From NCBI GenBank assembly GCA_029977045.1, contig JAPOLP010000477.1, forward strand, positions 1-5,296: a stretch of DNA of 5,296 nt, in the 5' to 3' direction. This DNA comes from Planctomycetota bacterium. Lineage in GTDB: Bacteria; Planctomycetota; Planctomycetia; Planctomycetales; Planctomycetaceae. This document shows, in pieces, positions 1-5,296 of this stretch; positions within the stretch are counted from its first letter, which is position 1, and each line of letters starts with the position of its first letter. The notes beneath the pieces were generated by a model that saw only the letters and a program-made list of their open reading frames with translations, made no database searches and was not told where the DNA came from. Both the position numbers and the translations under genes were made by a program.

Positions 1-1206
1 CGGGAGGCGTACCTCGCCGAACATAAGCTCGAAGGCGACGACCTGGTCCGCTGGAAGTACCAGGCCTACATGCAGGACTACCTGGGCTGCGTCGCCGGCG
101 TCGACGAGAACATCGGGCGAATCCTCGCGTACCTGAAGGAGCAGGGCCTCGATCAGAACACCGTCGTCATGTACTCGTCAGACCAGGGCTTTTATCTCGG
201 CGAGCACGGCTGGTTCGACAAGCGGTTCATGTACGAGGAATCGTTCCGCACGCCGCTGGTCGCCCGCTGGCCAGGCGTTATCAAGGCTGGCCAGCGAAAC
301 GGCGACCTCGTGCAGAACATCGACTTTGCCGAGACGTTCCTGGACATCGCCGGTGCTCCGATTCCCGATGACATGCAGGGTGAGAGCCTGGTCCCGCTGC
401 TCAAGGGCGAGACTCCGGAGAGCTGGAGAAAGTCGCTGTATTACCACTACTACGAGTACCCGGCGGTGCACTCAGTCCGTCGGCACGAGGGCGTCAGCGA
501 TGGCCGCTTCAAGCTCATCCGCTTCTACGGAACCGATGTGCCGGATGGCGAAGAGTGGGAGTTGTACGATCTCCAGAACGATCCAGCCGAGATGCACAGT
601 ATCTATCACAATCCGAGCCTGTCAGCCCGGGTTGATGGACTCAAACGCGAACTGGAGCGACTCAAGAAGCACTACCAGGTCCCTGAAAACGGCGGGCTTC
701 CGCTGCGAGGGAACGAGCCCGAGAAGAAGGCCAATGCGAACGCTCAGACGCTGAAGTTCGAGTTCAAACAAGACGCGAACGTGACTTCAGCAGCGGCTCC
801 GTATCTGCCGGGCAGGGGAGTTCAGTTGACGGTACCCGTGACCTGGAAGGGTAGCGACGGAGTGCTGATCGCTCAGGGCGGAGCGTCGAATGGCTACGTC
901 CTCTGGCTGAAGGACGGCCAGCTTCACTGGACGGTGACCCGCAACGACCAGTCGCGAACGGTTTCTGGCGAGAACAAGGTTCCGAGCGGCGAGTTCACAG
1001 TGACCGTCCGTCAGGAAAAGTCCGGAGCCGTGACGATCTCGATCGCGGACCTGGAAGTAGCCAAAGGCAACGTTGGCGGTGCATTTCTCGCCCAACCATT
1101 CGACGCTCTGAGCGTTGGGCAGGACACAGGCTCGCCGGTCCGCGAACTGGAGACGAACAAGTTCGCCGACGCCGTCGGCCCGGTTCAGGTCCTGCTGCTC
1201 GAATAG
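1..1206 (+). CDS. Sulfatase (formylglycine-dependent S1 type), C-terminal part, 5'-truncated
   Basis: The frame is open from base 1 to a TAG stop, giving 401 residues, so the gene starts outside the window; the first internal ATG (position 70) is not the true start. Seen: residues 57-75 contain 'YSSDQGFYLGEHGWFDKR', the second signature of alkaline-phosphatase-fold sulfatases. D61 and Q62 fit the calcium-ligand pair and K74 the active-site lysine that contacts sulfate. Residues 147-220 ('YYHYYEYP', 'VRRHEGV', 'WELYDLQNDPAEM') match the C-terminal subdomain of the N-sulfoglucosamine sulfohydrolase/DUF4976 type. Residues about 250-401 form an additional beta-rich module ('DGVLIAQGGASNGYVLWLKDG', 'LSVGQDTGSPV') resembling the tail of some bacterial arylsulfatases. 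The CxPSR formylglycine motif and any signal peptide would lie in the missing part. Known of the family: hydrolysis of sulfate esters, usually on glycans, in the periplasm or outside. The exact substrate cannot be read from the sequence. Confidence 0.95.
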   Translation, partial: REAYLAEHKLEGDDLVRWKYQAYMQDYLGCVAGVDENIGRILAYLKEQGLDQNTVVMYSSDQGFYLGEHGWFDKRFMYEESFRTPLVARWPGVIKAGQRNGDLVQNIDFAETFLDIAGAPIPDDMQGESLVPLLKGETPESWRKSLYYHYYEYPAVHSVRRHEGVSDGRFKLIRFYGTDVPDGEEWELYDLQNDPAEMHSIYHNPSLSARVDGLKRELERLKKHYQVPENGGLPLRGNEPEKKANANAQTLKFEFKQDANVTSAAAPYLPGRGVQLTVPVTWKGSDGVLIAQGGASNGYVLWLKDGQLHWTVTRNDQSRTVSGENKVPSGEFTVTVRQEKSGAVTISIADLEVAKGNVGGAFLAQPFDALSVGQDTGSPVRELETNKFADAVGPVQVLLLE

Positions 1207-1247
1207 CAACGACCGAGCAGCAGCTTCGTTGCAGGGATTACATCCAG

Positions 1248-1390
1248 TCGTAGGGTGCGTGCAGCGGACATCAAGGGGTGATGGTGCGTTACGCGGGTGA
1301 CTGTCTCTTTTGAAAAACGTTCGTTGTCCCCAAAGGCGTCCGCGTAACGCACCATGACGCTTGCTTCAACCCGCTCCACGCACGCTACGA
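1248..1390. repeat. Nested four-arm palindrome (REP/REPIN- or MITE-like) between convergent genes
   Basis: The inner arms 1281-1296 (ATGGTGCGTTACGCGG) and 1340-1355 are a perfect 16-bp inverted repeat around a 43-nt centre. The outer arms 1248-1267 (TCGTAGGGTGCGTGCAGCGG) and 1371-1390 are an inverted repeat matching at 18 of 20 positions. Outer and inner arms are related to each other: GGTGCGT...GCGG at 1254-1267 and 1283-1296 agrees at 11 of 14 positions. Four copies of one motif therefore occur in the order + + - -. No reading frame inside it looks coding. It lies between the stop codons of two convergent genes and could form a long hairpin in either transcript, but no U-tract follows, so it is not a classical terminator. 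I infer a non-autonomous mobile or REP-type element; no clear target-site duplication is visible. Confidence 0.8.
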
Positions 1391-1424
1391 TACTGTGATT
1401 CGTTGCGATGGAGTCGCAGCGCGA

Positions 1425-2363
1425 TCACGTTCGTGCGACTTCAGCCGCCTTGAAGGCCGCCGCCAGATTCTTGTAGCAGGTCTCGGCGGCCGGCAGCGGC
1501 TGATAGCCGGGCTTGCCGGAAACCATGCCGCTGACTTCGCACGAGATGTCTCCGCGATAGCCACCTGCATTCAGCTCTTTCAGCAGCGTCACGAAGTCGA
1601 TCGTTCCGGCGGTGCCAGGGAGTTCAAAGCGAACTTTACCGTTCTCCTCGACGGCGTCCTTGACCGCAACGTGCGCGGTGTAGGGCAGGGCGGCGCGGAC
1701 GGACTCAACCAGGTCGATGTCGCGGAAGGCGTAATGGCTGTAGTCGTAGACCATGCGCAGCCATGGTGAGTCTCCCAGTTGCTGAATGAGCCAGATGGCT
1801 TCCGACGGTTGCGACATTCCGCCGCCCCGGTGCGGCTTAATGCAGGTGGCGATGCCGTGCTTCTTTCCCAGCTCGACCCAGTCACCAACGCGGTCGCGGA
1901 ACATGGACTTCTTCGCGTCCCAGGTCCCGCCACCGAGCACCGTCTGCACGACCGGTGGCTTGTCGCCAGCGAGGTCGCACGCAAGTTGATAGACCTTTTC
2001 CAGCCGCGCGAGCCCTGCCGCGTGCTCGGCGTCTTTCTCCGACGGATAAAGATGCTCCATCAGCGACGTCAGCTTCAGTGACTTCTCACCAATGAGCTGT
2101 CGGATGTTTCGGCGCCGCGCGGCATTCACGTTGTCGGGAGCGCAGTCCCAGTCCGGCCAGACGGTCAGCTCGACCGCGTCGTAGCCGATTGTCGCGATGG
2201 CCTCGACGGCGGCTTCTGTCTTCAGCGACTTCATCCCGTACGTGCTGAAGCCAAGCGTCATGCCCGATGGCGACTCGTCTGCTGCCAGGCAGCGCCTGCC
2301 AGACAGGCTCAAAACAGAAGCGGCACTGGCTGCGAGAAACGAGCGGCGATTCAAGACGGTCAT
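1425..2363 (-). CDS. Tat-exported sugar phosphate isomerase/epimerase-like TIM-barrel protein
   Basis: 312 residues, ATG at 2361-2363, TGA stop. The N-terminus 'NRRSFLAASAASVLSLSG' is a twin-arginine signal (R6-R7), with likely cleavage near A27, so a folded, probably metal-loaded protein would be exported. The start is supported because the signal begins right after it; no clear Shine-Dalgarno sequence precedes it. The rest fits the xylose isomerase-like TIM barrel (AP endonuclease family 2 fold): 'YDAVELTVW' (E65), 'CIKPHRGGG' (K176, H178), 'VYDYSHY' (D207, H210), 'HVAVKD' (H231), 'CEVSGM' (E276). D207, H231 and E276 fit three of the four usual metal ligands; at the expected position of the remaining Glu there is K176. 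Family members interconvert sugars or cyclitols through an enediol, but the substrate here is unknown and a non-isomerase role is possible. Its stop faces the sulfatase stop across the palindrome. It lies downstream of the mutarotase gene, separated from it by a terminator. Confidence 0.9.
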   Translation of the reverse strand: MTVLNRRSFLAASAASVLSLSGRRCLAADESPSGMTLGFSTYGMKSLKTEAAVEAIATIGYDAVELTVWPDWDCAPDNVNAARRRNIRQLIGEKSLKLTSLMEHLYPSEKDAEHAAGLARLEKVYQLACDLAGDKPPVVQTVLGGGTWDAKKSMFRDRVGDWVELGKKHGIATCIKPHRGGGMSQPSEAIWLIQQLGDSPWLRMVYDYSHYAFRDIDLVESVRAALPYTAHVAVKDAVEENGKVRFELPGTAGTIDFVTLLKELNAGGYRGDISCEVSGMVSGKPGYQPLPAAETCYKNLAAAFKAAEVART

Positions 2364-2388
2364 GCTTGGTACTGCCTGTTTTACGGGA

Positions 2389-2420
2389 CAAAAAGCAAAA
2401 CCCCGTGCCGGAGCACGGGG
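2389..2420 (-). terminator. Rho-independent terminator of the aldose 1-epimerase gene
   Basis: Read on the minus strand, an 8-bp perfect stem (CCCCGTGC/GCACGGGG, 2413-2420 with 2401-2408) closes a 4-nt loop. It is followed directly by TTTTGCTTTTTG (2400-2389), a standard intrinsic terminator layout. It lies 47 nt after the mutarotase stop and ends only about 25 nt before the start codon of the next gene, so that gene needs its own promoter close by, or depends on read-through. Confidence 0.93.
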
Positions 2421-2467
2421 CTGTGACTTCGTTACTGCAAACTCAGAAATCGTTTCTCACTCGTTCC

Positions 2468-3601
2468 TTATTTGTCGACGCCGAACGAGTAGACCGCTGT
2501 CTTCTCGTAAACCTTGCCCGGCTGCAGGATCGTCGACGGGAAGTTCGGGTGATTGACCGAATCCGGATAGTGCTGGTCTTCGAGGCAGCAGGCCGCACGG
2601 TGAGCGTAGGTCTTGCCGCCTTTGCCCTTCTGCCCTTTCAGGAAGTTGCCCGAGTAGAACTGGATGCCGGGCTCGGTCGTGCTGATTTTCAGAACGCGAC
2701 CTGACTTCGGATCCTTCAACGTCGCGGCCAGTGCCAGTTTGCCCGACTGATTGTTCAACACGAAGTTGTGGTCGTAACCGAGCGCTCCGGTGTTCGTCAG
2801 CGTTTCAATCCTGTCACCGATCCGCGTCGACTTGCGGAAATCGAGCGACGTTCCAGCCACGTCGGCGATCTCACCGGTTGGAATCAGCGTGTCGTCGGCT
2901 GGCGTGTACTTGTCGGCTTCGAGTTTCAGTTCGTGGTCGAGCACGGTCGGCGAGCCGGCGCCGCCGAGATTGAAGTATGCGTGATTCGTCAGGTTCACCG
3001 GCGTGGCCTTGTCGGTCTCGGCCCGATAGTGAATGTGAAGTTCGTTCTTCGACTTCAGCAGTTCGTAGCGAACACGGATGCTCAGCACGCCGGGATAGCC
3101 TTCTTCGCCATCGGGACTCGTGTACCAGAAGACGACTCCCTGGCCTTCGCCGTCGCTGACCGGAGCTGCATCAGCTTTCCAGACAGCCTTGTCGAGGCTG
3201 CGTTCGACACCACCGTGCAGATGATTCGGCTCGTTATTGATCGCCAGCGAGTAGTCCTTGCCGTCGAGCGTGAACTTCCCTTTGGCGATGCGGTTGCAGA
3301 CACGGCCAGTCGTGCAGCCGAAGTACTGGTTGTCCTCGCCCTCGTAGCCGGCCACGTCGTCGAATCCGTTGACAACGTCGGCCAGTTTGCCGTCGCGATC
3401 CGGTACGAGAATCTGCTGAATCGTCGCTCCGCGAGCGATCAGGCTGACGCTCATCCCGTTGTCGTTCGTCAGAACGTACTTATGCACCGGCTTGCCATCT
3501 TTCGTTTTTCCAAACATGGTTACCTCAACTGCCGACGCAGACGACGTCGCAACAGCGACCGCGGCCAGCGTCACAAAAAAGAACATCCCCAATCGTTTCA
3601 T
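2468..3601 (-). CDS. galM: Secreted aldose 1-epimerase (galactose mutarotase)
   Basis: 377 residues, ATG to TAA. Residues 1-24 form a Sec signal peptide ('MKRLGMFFFVTLAAVAVA', cleavage likely after 'SASA'), so the enzyme should act in the periplasm or outside; this also accounts for its being somewhat longer than cytoplasmic GalM. Family motifs occur in order: 'GRVCNRIAKGKF' (R104), 'NHLHGG' (H127, H129), 'TNHAYFNLGG' (H207, the presumed catalytic acid), 'GYDHNF' (D277, sugar contact) and 'CLEDQHYPDSVNHPNFPS' (E341, the presumed catalytic base). All key residues are present, so the protein looks active. Known reaction: interconversion of the alpha and beta anomers of galactose, glucose and related aldoses. 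The start is supported by a GGAG Shine-Dalgarno sequence 8 nt upstream and by the signal peptide. The gene ends in its own terminator at 2389-2420. The symbol denotes the family; sugar preference is not established. Confidence 0.95.
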   Translation of the reverse strand: MKRLGMFFFVTLAAVAVATSSASAVEVTMFGKTKDGKPVHKYVLTNDNGMSVSLIARGATIQQILVPDRDGKLADVVNGFDDVAGYEGEDNQYFGCTTGRVCNRIAKGKFTLDGKDYSLAINNEPNHLHGGVERSLDKAVWKADAAPVSDGEGQGVVFWYTSPDGEEGYPGVLSIRVRYELLKSKNELHIHYRAETDKATPVNLTNHAYFNLGGAGSPTVLDHELKLEADKYTPADDTLIPTGEIADVAGTSLDFRKSTRIGDRIETLTNTGALGYDHNFVLNNQSGKLALAATLKDPKSGRVLKISTTEPGIQFYSGNFLKGQKGKGGKTYAHRAACCLEDQHYPDSVNHPNFPSTILQPGKVYEKTAVYSFGVDK

Positions 3602-3609
3602 GGATGCAG

Positions 3610-3613
3610 CTCC
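3610..3613 (-). promoter_or_regulatory. Shine-Dalgarno sequence of the aldose 1-epimerase gene
   Basis: On the minus strand GGAG sits 8 nt before the ATG at 3599-3601, a good spacing that supports this start. The neighbouring isomerase gene has no comparable site. Confidence 0.7.
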
Positions 3614-3995
3614 ACAGAGAATTCAGGAATCAGTACAGGACGTCACAGCGGGTCGTGCGGAGCCAGGTGAGCCAGAACCGCCAGACTGGAAACGCCCGGC
3701 GGAGACCTGACTCAGTGCTTTCATCCAGTGCGGTCAATTCGCAGCATTTGGCAATGCCGCAGCCTGCGAGCCGGTTCCTGCAACAATCAATGACGCCGAC
3801 GGCTTGTAGATTACCTGTTCCGGTGCCGATTAACAGGAACCCTGGCACTACCTCGCGACCACATCAGAACTCGCCGGCCTGTTCACGCGTGCTACAAGGC
3901 GTAGTTCGTGAGATCGACTGATCGCGGAAGGGCAACAACGTGCGAGGGCCTTCAATTGGAGCATGAATCGGGCTCCAATCGCCTCGAACCCAAAG
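3614..3995. other. Non-coding stretch with short inverted repeats, no convincing gene
   Basis: This stretch separates the mutarotase start from the tRNA terminator. It should hold the mutarotase promoter, but I cannot pick convincing -35/-10 boxes. Short inverted repeats are visible: 3773-3780 with 3834-3841 (GGTTCCTG/CAGGAACC), 3814-3819 with 3832-3837 (CCTGTT/AACAGG), 3803-3809 with 3892-3898 (CTTGTAG/CTACAAG), and 3955-3962 with 3972-3979. A 72-codon frame on the minus strand (3630-3848) is open but resembles nothing I know. Confidence 0.5.
3955..3979. repeat. Small perfect hairpin downstream of the tRNA terminator
   Basis: ATTGGAGC (3955-3962) and GCTCCAAT (3972-3979) form a perfect 8-bp stem with a 9-nt loop. 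There is no T-run on either side, so it is not an obvious terminator. It lies just beyond the tRNA terminator and its role is unknown. Confidence 0.55.
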
Positions 3996-4032
3996 AAAAA
4001 CGGTCACACGAGGGGGCTCGTGTGACCGTTTT
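3996..4032 (-). terminator. Strong Rho-independent terminator after tRNA-Val
   Basis: AAAACGGTCACACGAG (3997-4012) and its exact complement (4017-4032) form a perfect 16-bp stem with a 4-nt loop. Read on the minus strand it is followed by a T-rich run (TTTTTCTTT), and it begins 3 nt after the mature 3' end of the tRNA. The A/T ends are symmetrical, so it may also stop transcription coming from the plus-strand side. Confidence 0.93.
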
Positions 4033-4033
4033 A

Positions 4034-4109
<76 letters not shown>

Positions 4110-4125
4110 GTCTGTCAGGCGGCGG

Positions 4126-4153
4126 ATCGTAGTCGGTATAGAGCTGGAATCAA
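4126..4153 (-). promoter_or_regulatory. Putative sigma-70-type promoter of tRNA-Val
   Basis: On the minus strand TTGATT (4148-4153) and TACGAT (4126-4131) are separated by 16 nt; each box matches the sigma-70 consensus at four of six positions. The predicted start of transcription is around 4119, about 10 nt before the mature tRNA 5' end. The GC-rich stretch after the -10 box (CCGCCGCC) resembles the discriminator of stringently controlled stable-RNA promoters. This is inferred from pattern only. Confidence 0.55.
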
Positions 4154-4196
4154 GAGCCCGGGTTGCGGGGCCGAATACCACCGCGACGGTTGTTCT

Positions 4197-4221
4197 GGGA
4201 CTCGAACCACCAGCGACTTTT
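4197..4221 (-). other. Possible tRNA T-arm relic
   Basis: On the minus strand GGTTCGAGTCCC (4208-4197) is identical to the T-arm of the tRNA-Val gene 151 bp away, and is preceded by GTCGCTGGT. No matching acceptor stem, D-arm or paired anticodon stem can be built around it, so it is not an intact tRNA. It may be the remains of a second tRNA of a former cluster, or chance. Confidence 0.3.
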
Positions 4222-4241
4222 GAGCAGTTGGCCAGTTCGCG

Positions 4242-4254
4242 TGACAGCCTGTCA
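4242..4254. repeat. Short palindrome next to the stop of the unknown gene
   Basis: TGACAGCCTGTCA is a 13-bp palindrome, self-complementary apart from its central base, directly after the TGA of the 4256-5296 gene. As RNA it gives at most a 5-bp hairpin and has no T-run, so a terminator role is doubtful. Confidence 0.35.
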
Positions 4255-4255
4255 G

Positions 4256-5296
4256 TCAGAGGCCGGAGTTCAACGCCCGGATCTCTGCCACCGGAAGCCG
4301 CCATTCGATCGACAGGTAGTCGTCCTGGATGGTGAAAGTCAGCGAGCTGAAATCAGGTGGTGAACGATCTGATTTGCCGGGAACTGGCGAGTCTGCAGTA
4401 GAGAGAGATTGGCTCTGTAGCGTCTCACTGTTGGATGCTTCCCGCACCTGGTTTGGGCGGGAAAACACGTCGCGGATCAGAGACAGATCGATGTGGAACT
4501 CCGCGCCTCGCGCGGTGTTCAGTGGCGGCCCATAGACTGCTGCAGCCGTCTCGGTCTGCAGCGAGGGGTTCTGAGTTTCGGCAGACGCGATGGCACGGCG
4601 CAGCAGATCGGGGTCAGAGCCAATCAGAACAAGGAGCCGATTTTCGAACGGCACGAGTCGCAAACGGTTCCACTCAGGCCCAAGCAGCTTTCTCATCTGT
4701 TGCTGAAGAATCTGATGCTTTTCAGTGTTGGCCGCATGTTCGACTTCGATCGAATGGACCTGTCGTTTCGAGTCAGGAACGCTTGCGGTGGAGAATCGAA
4801 AGCGGAGTTCCTCGTTGTTGAGCAATTGTGGCGTGAGTGCCGACTTGCTGCTTCGTTCCTGTGCTTTGTCGAGCAGCGTGATCACTCGCCGTGCCTGTCG
4901 AGACGCTTCCGGCCTGCTGGATTCGTCGTCGCCGCTTCGTTCGGTAAGCGGTTCGACAAACGGACGCACTGTCTCGCCAATCAGAATCAGTCGAATACTC
5001 GCGGACTGCCGAGTTGCGAAGTCGTCGCTTGATAGCTGTTCGACGAGTTTTCTGACGCGAGCTTTCCCTTCGTTGGAGAGCGTCGGATGGGTGTTGTTGG
5101 TCTTGTCTGCTTCAACAACAAACAGCCGAAAACCGTTGATGAACTCAGCAAGGTCACGCACATCGGCAACGACCTGTTCAGGATTGTCAGTGTCGAGCAC
5201 GGCAGCGATCCCGAGCAGTCCGTGCTGCGATGGATCGCTGGCCAGGTAAGTCGCCAGACGATAGCCCTTGAGTTTCCGCCAGACTTCGCCGAACAG
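4256..5296 (-). CDS. Unrecognised planctomycete-type protein with HEAT-like motif, C-terminal part
   Basis: The frame is open from the right edge to a TGA stop: 346 visible residues, with the N-terminus outside the window. A GTG at 5198-5200 is an internal valine, because coding-like sequence ('VWRKLKGYRLATYLASDPSQHGLLGIAAVLD') continues upstream in frame. Residues about 76-120 ('VRKLVEQLSSDDFATRQSASIRLILIG') resemble the HEAT-like motif frequent in planctomycete proteins. Residues about 180-240 ('MRKLLGPEWNRLRLVPFENRLLVLIGSDPDLLRRAIASAE') and the end ('FTIQDDYLSIEWRLPVAEIRAL') recall the layout of DUF3352-like proteins, a weak resemblance. Residues about 280-313 are a low-complexity, Ser/Pro/Gln-rich linker. 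No catalytic motif or membrane segment is visible in this part. Its function is not recognised. It is transcribed toward the tRNA but has no clear terminator of its own. Confidence 0.85.
   Translation of the reverse strand: MFGEVWRKLKGYRLATYLASDPSQHGLLGIAAVLDTDNPEQVVADVRDLAEFINGFRLFVVEADKTNNTHPTLSNEGKARVRKLVEQLSSDDFATRQSASIRLILIGETVRPFVEPLTERSGDDESSRPEASRQARRVITLLDKAQERSSKSALTPQLLNNEELRFRFSTASVPDSKRQVHSIEVEHAANTEKHQILQQQMRKLLGPEWNRLRLVPFENRLLVLIGSDPDLLRRAIASAETQNPSLQTETAAAVYGPPLNTARGAEFHIDLSLIRDVFSRPNQVREASNSETLQSQSLSTADSPVPGKSDRSPPDFSSLTFTIQDDYLSIEWRLPVAEIRALNSGL

Noticed and set aside
1185..1379. 64-codon minus-strand frame across the nested palindrome
   Set aside because: It overlaps the sulfatase end and is made almost entirely of the repeat element; there is no plausible protein.
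2445..2457. AGAAA/TTTCT mini-hairpin in the mutarotase 3' region
   Set aside because: The stem is only 5 bp and A/T-rich with a 3-nt loop; the true terminator lies just beyond it.
2768..3670. 300-codon plus-strand frame opposite the mutarotase gene
   Set aside because: It is the antisense shadow of a clear galM-family gene in GC-rich DNA; its product has no recognisable motif.
3773..3841. Inverted repeat GGTTCCTG/CAGGAACC as a possible operator or riboswitch
   Set aside because: Eight-bp arms with a 53-nt gap are too weak alone; no known riboswitch core is visible and no promoter anchors it.
3630..3848. 72-codon minus-strand frame just upstream of the mutarotase gene
   Set aside because: The predicted protein is Cys/Arg/Trp-rich with no family resemblance, third-position base use is less biased than in the real genes by eye, and it overlaps the region that must hold the mutarotase promoter.
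4493..5032. Plus-strand frames of 174-179 codons opposite the unknown gene
   Set aside because: The minus-strand frame is longer, open to the edge and carries a known HEAT-like motif; these are its shadows.

Overview
The window looks like chromosomal DNA of a planctomycete (Planctomycetaceae-like, roughly 55-60% G+C). The evidence is a formylglycine-type sulfatase whose conserved 'YYHYYEYP...VRRHEGV' region and added C-terminal beta-rich module are typical of that phylum, a Tat-exported sugar isomerase-like TIM barrel, a secreted aldose 1-epimerase, and a protein with the 'LSSDDFATRQSAS' HEAT-like motif common in planctomycetes. The phylum is inferred from protein style, not from a marker gene, and I do not name a genus.

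Layout: positions 1-1206 (+) hold the C-terminal part of a sulfatase whose N-terminus lies outside the window. Positions 1207-1424 separate two convergent genes and carry a nested palindrome of about 143 bp with four related arms (1248-1390), which looks like a REP/REPIN- or MITE-type element. Positions 1425-2363 (-) encode the Tat-exported xylose-isomerase-like TIM-barrel protein. Positions 2389-2420 hold a clean Rho-independent terminator for the gene upstream of it, aldose 1-epimerase at 2468-3601 (-). Positions 3602-3995 contain no convincing gene, only short inverted repeats. A tRNA-Val(UAC) gene lies at 4036-4109 (-), with a recognisable promoter (4126-4153) and a very strong terminator hairpin (3996-4032). 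Positions 4256-5296 (-) hold the C-terminal part of an unrecognised protein that runs off the right edge.

Functionally, the sulfatase, the mutarotase and the isomerase-like protein are all predicted to work outside the cytoplasm. Together they fit desulfation of sulfated glycans and handling of the released sugars, a lifestyle well known in planctomycetes. They are not one operon: the sulfatase is convergent to the other two, and a terminator separates the mutarotase from the isomerase gene. The tRNA is an independent unit. I see no phage gene, transposase, CRISPR array or defence system. The most unusual piece of DNA is the nested palindrome at 1248-1390.
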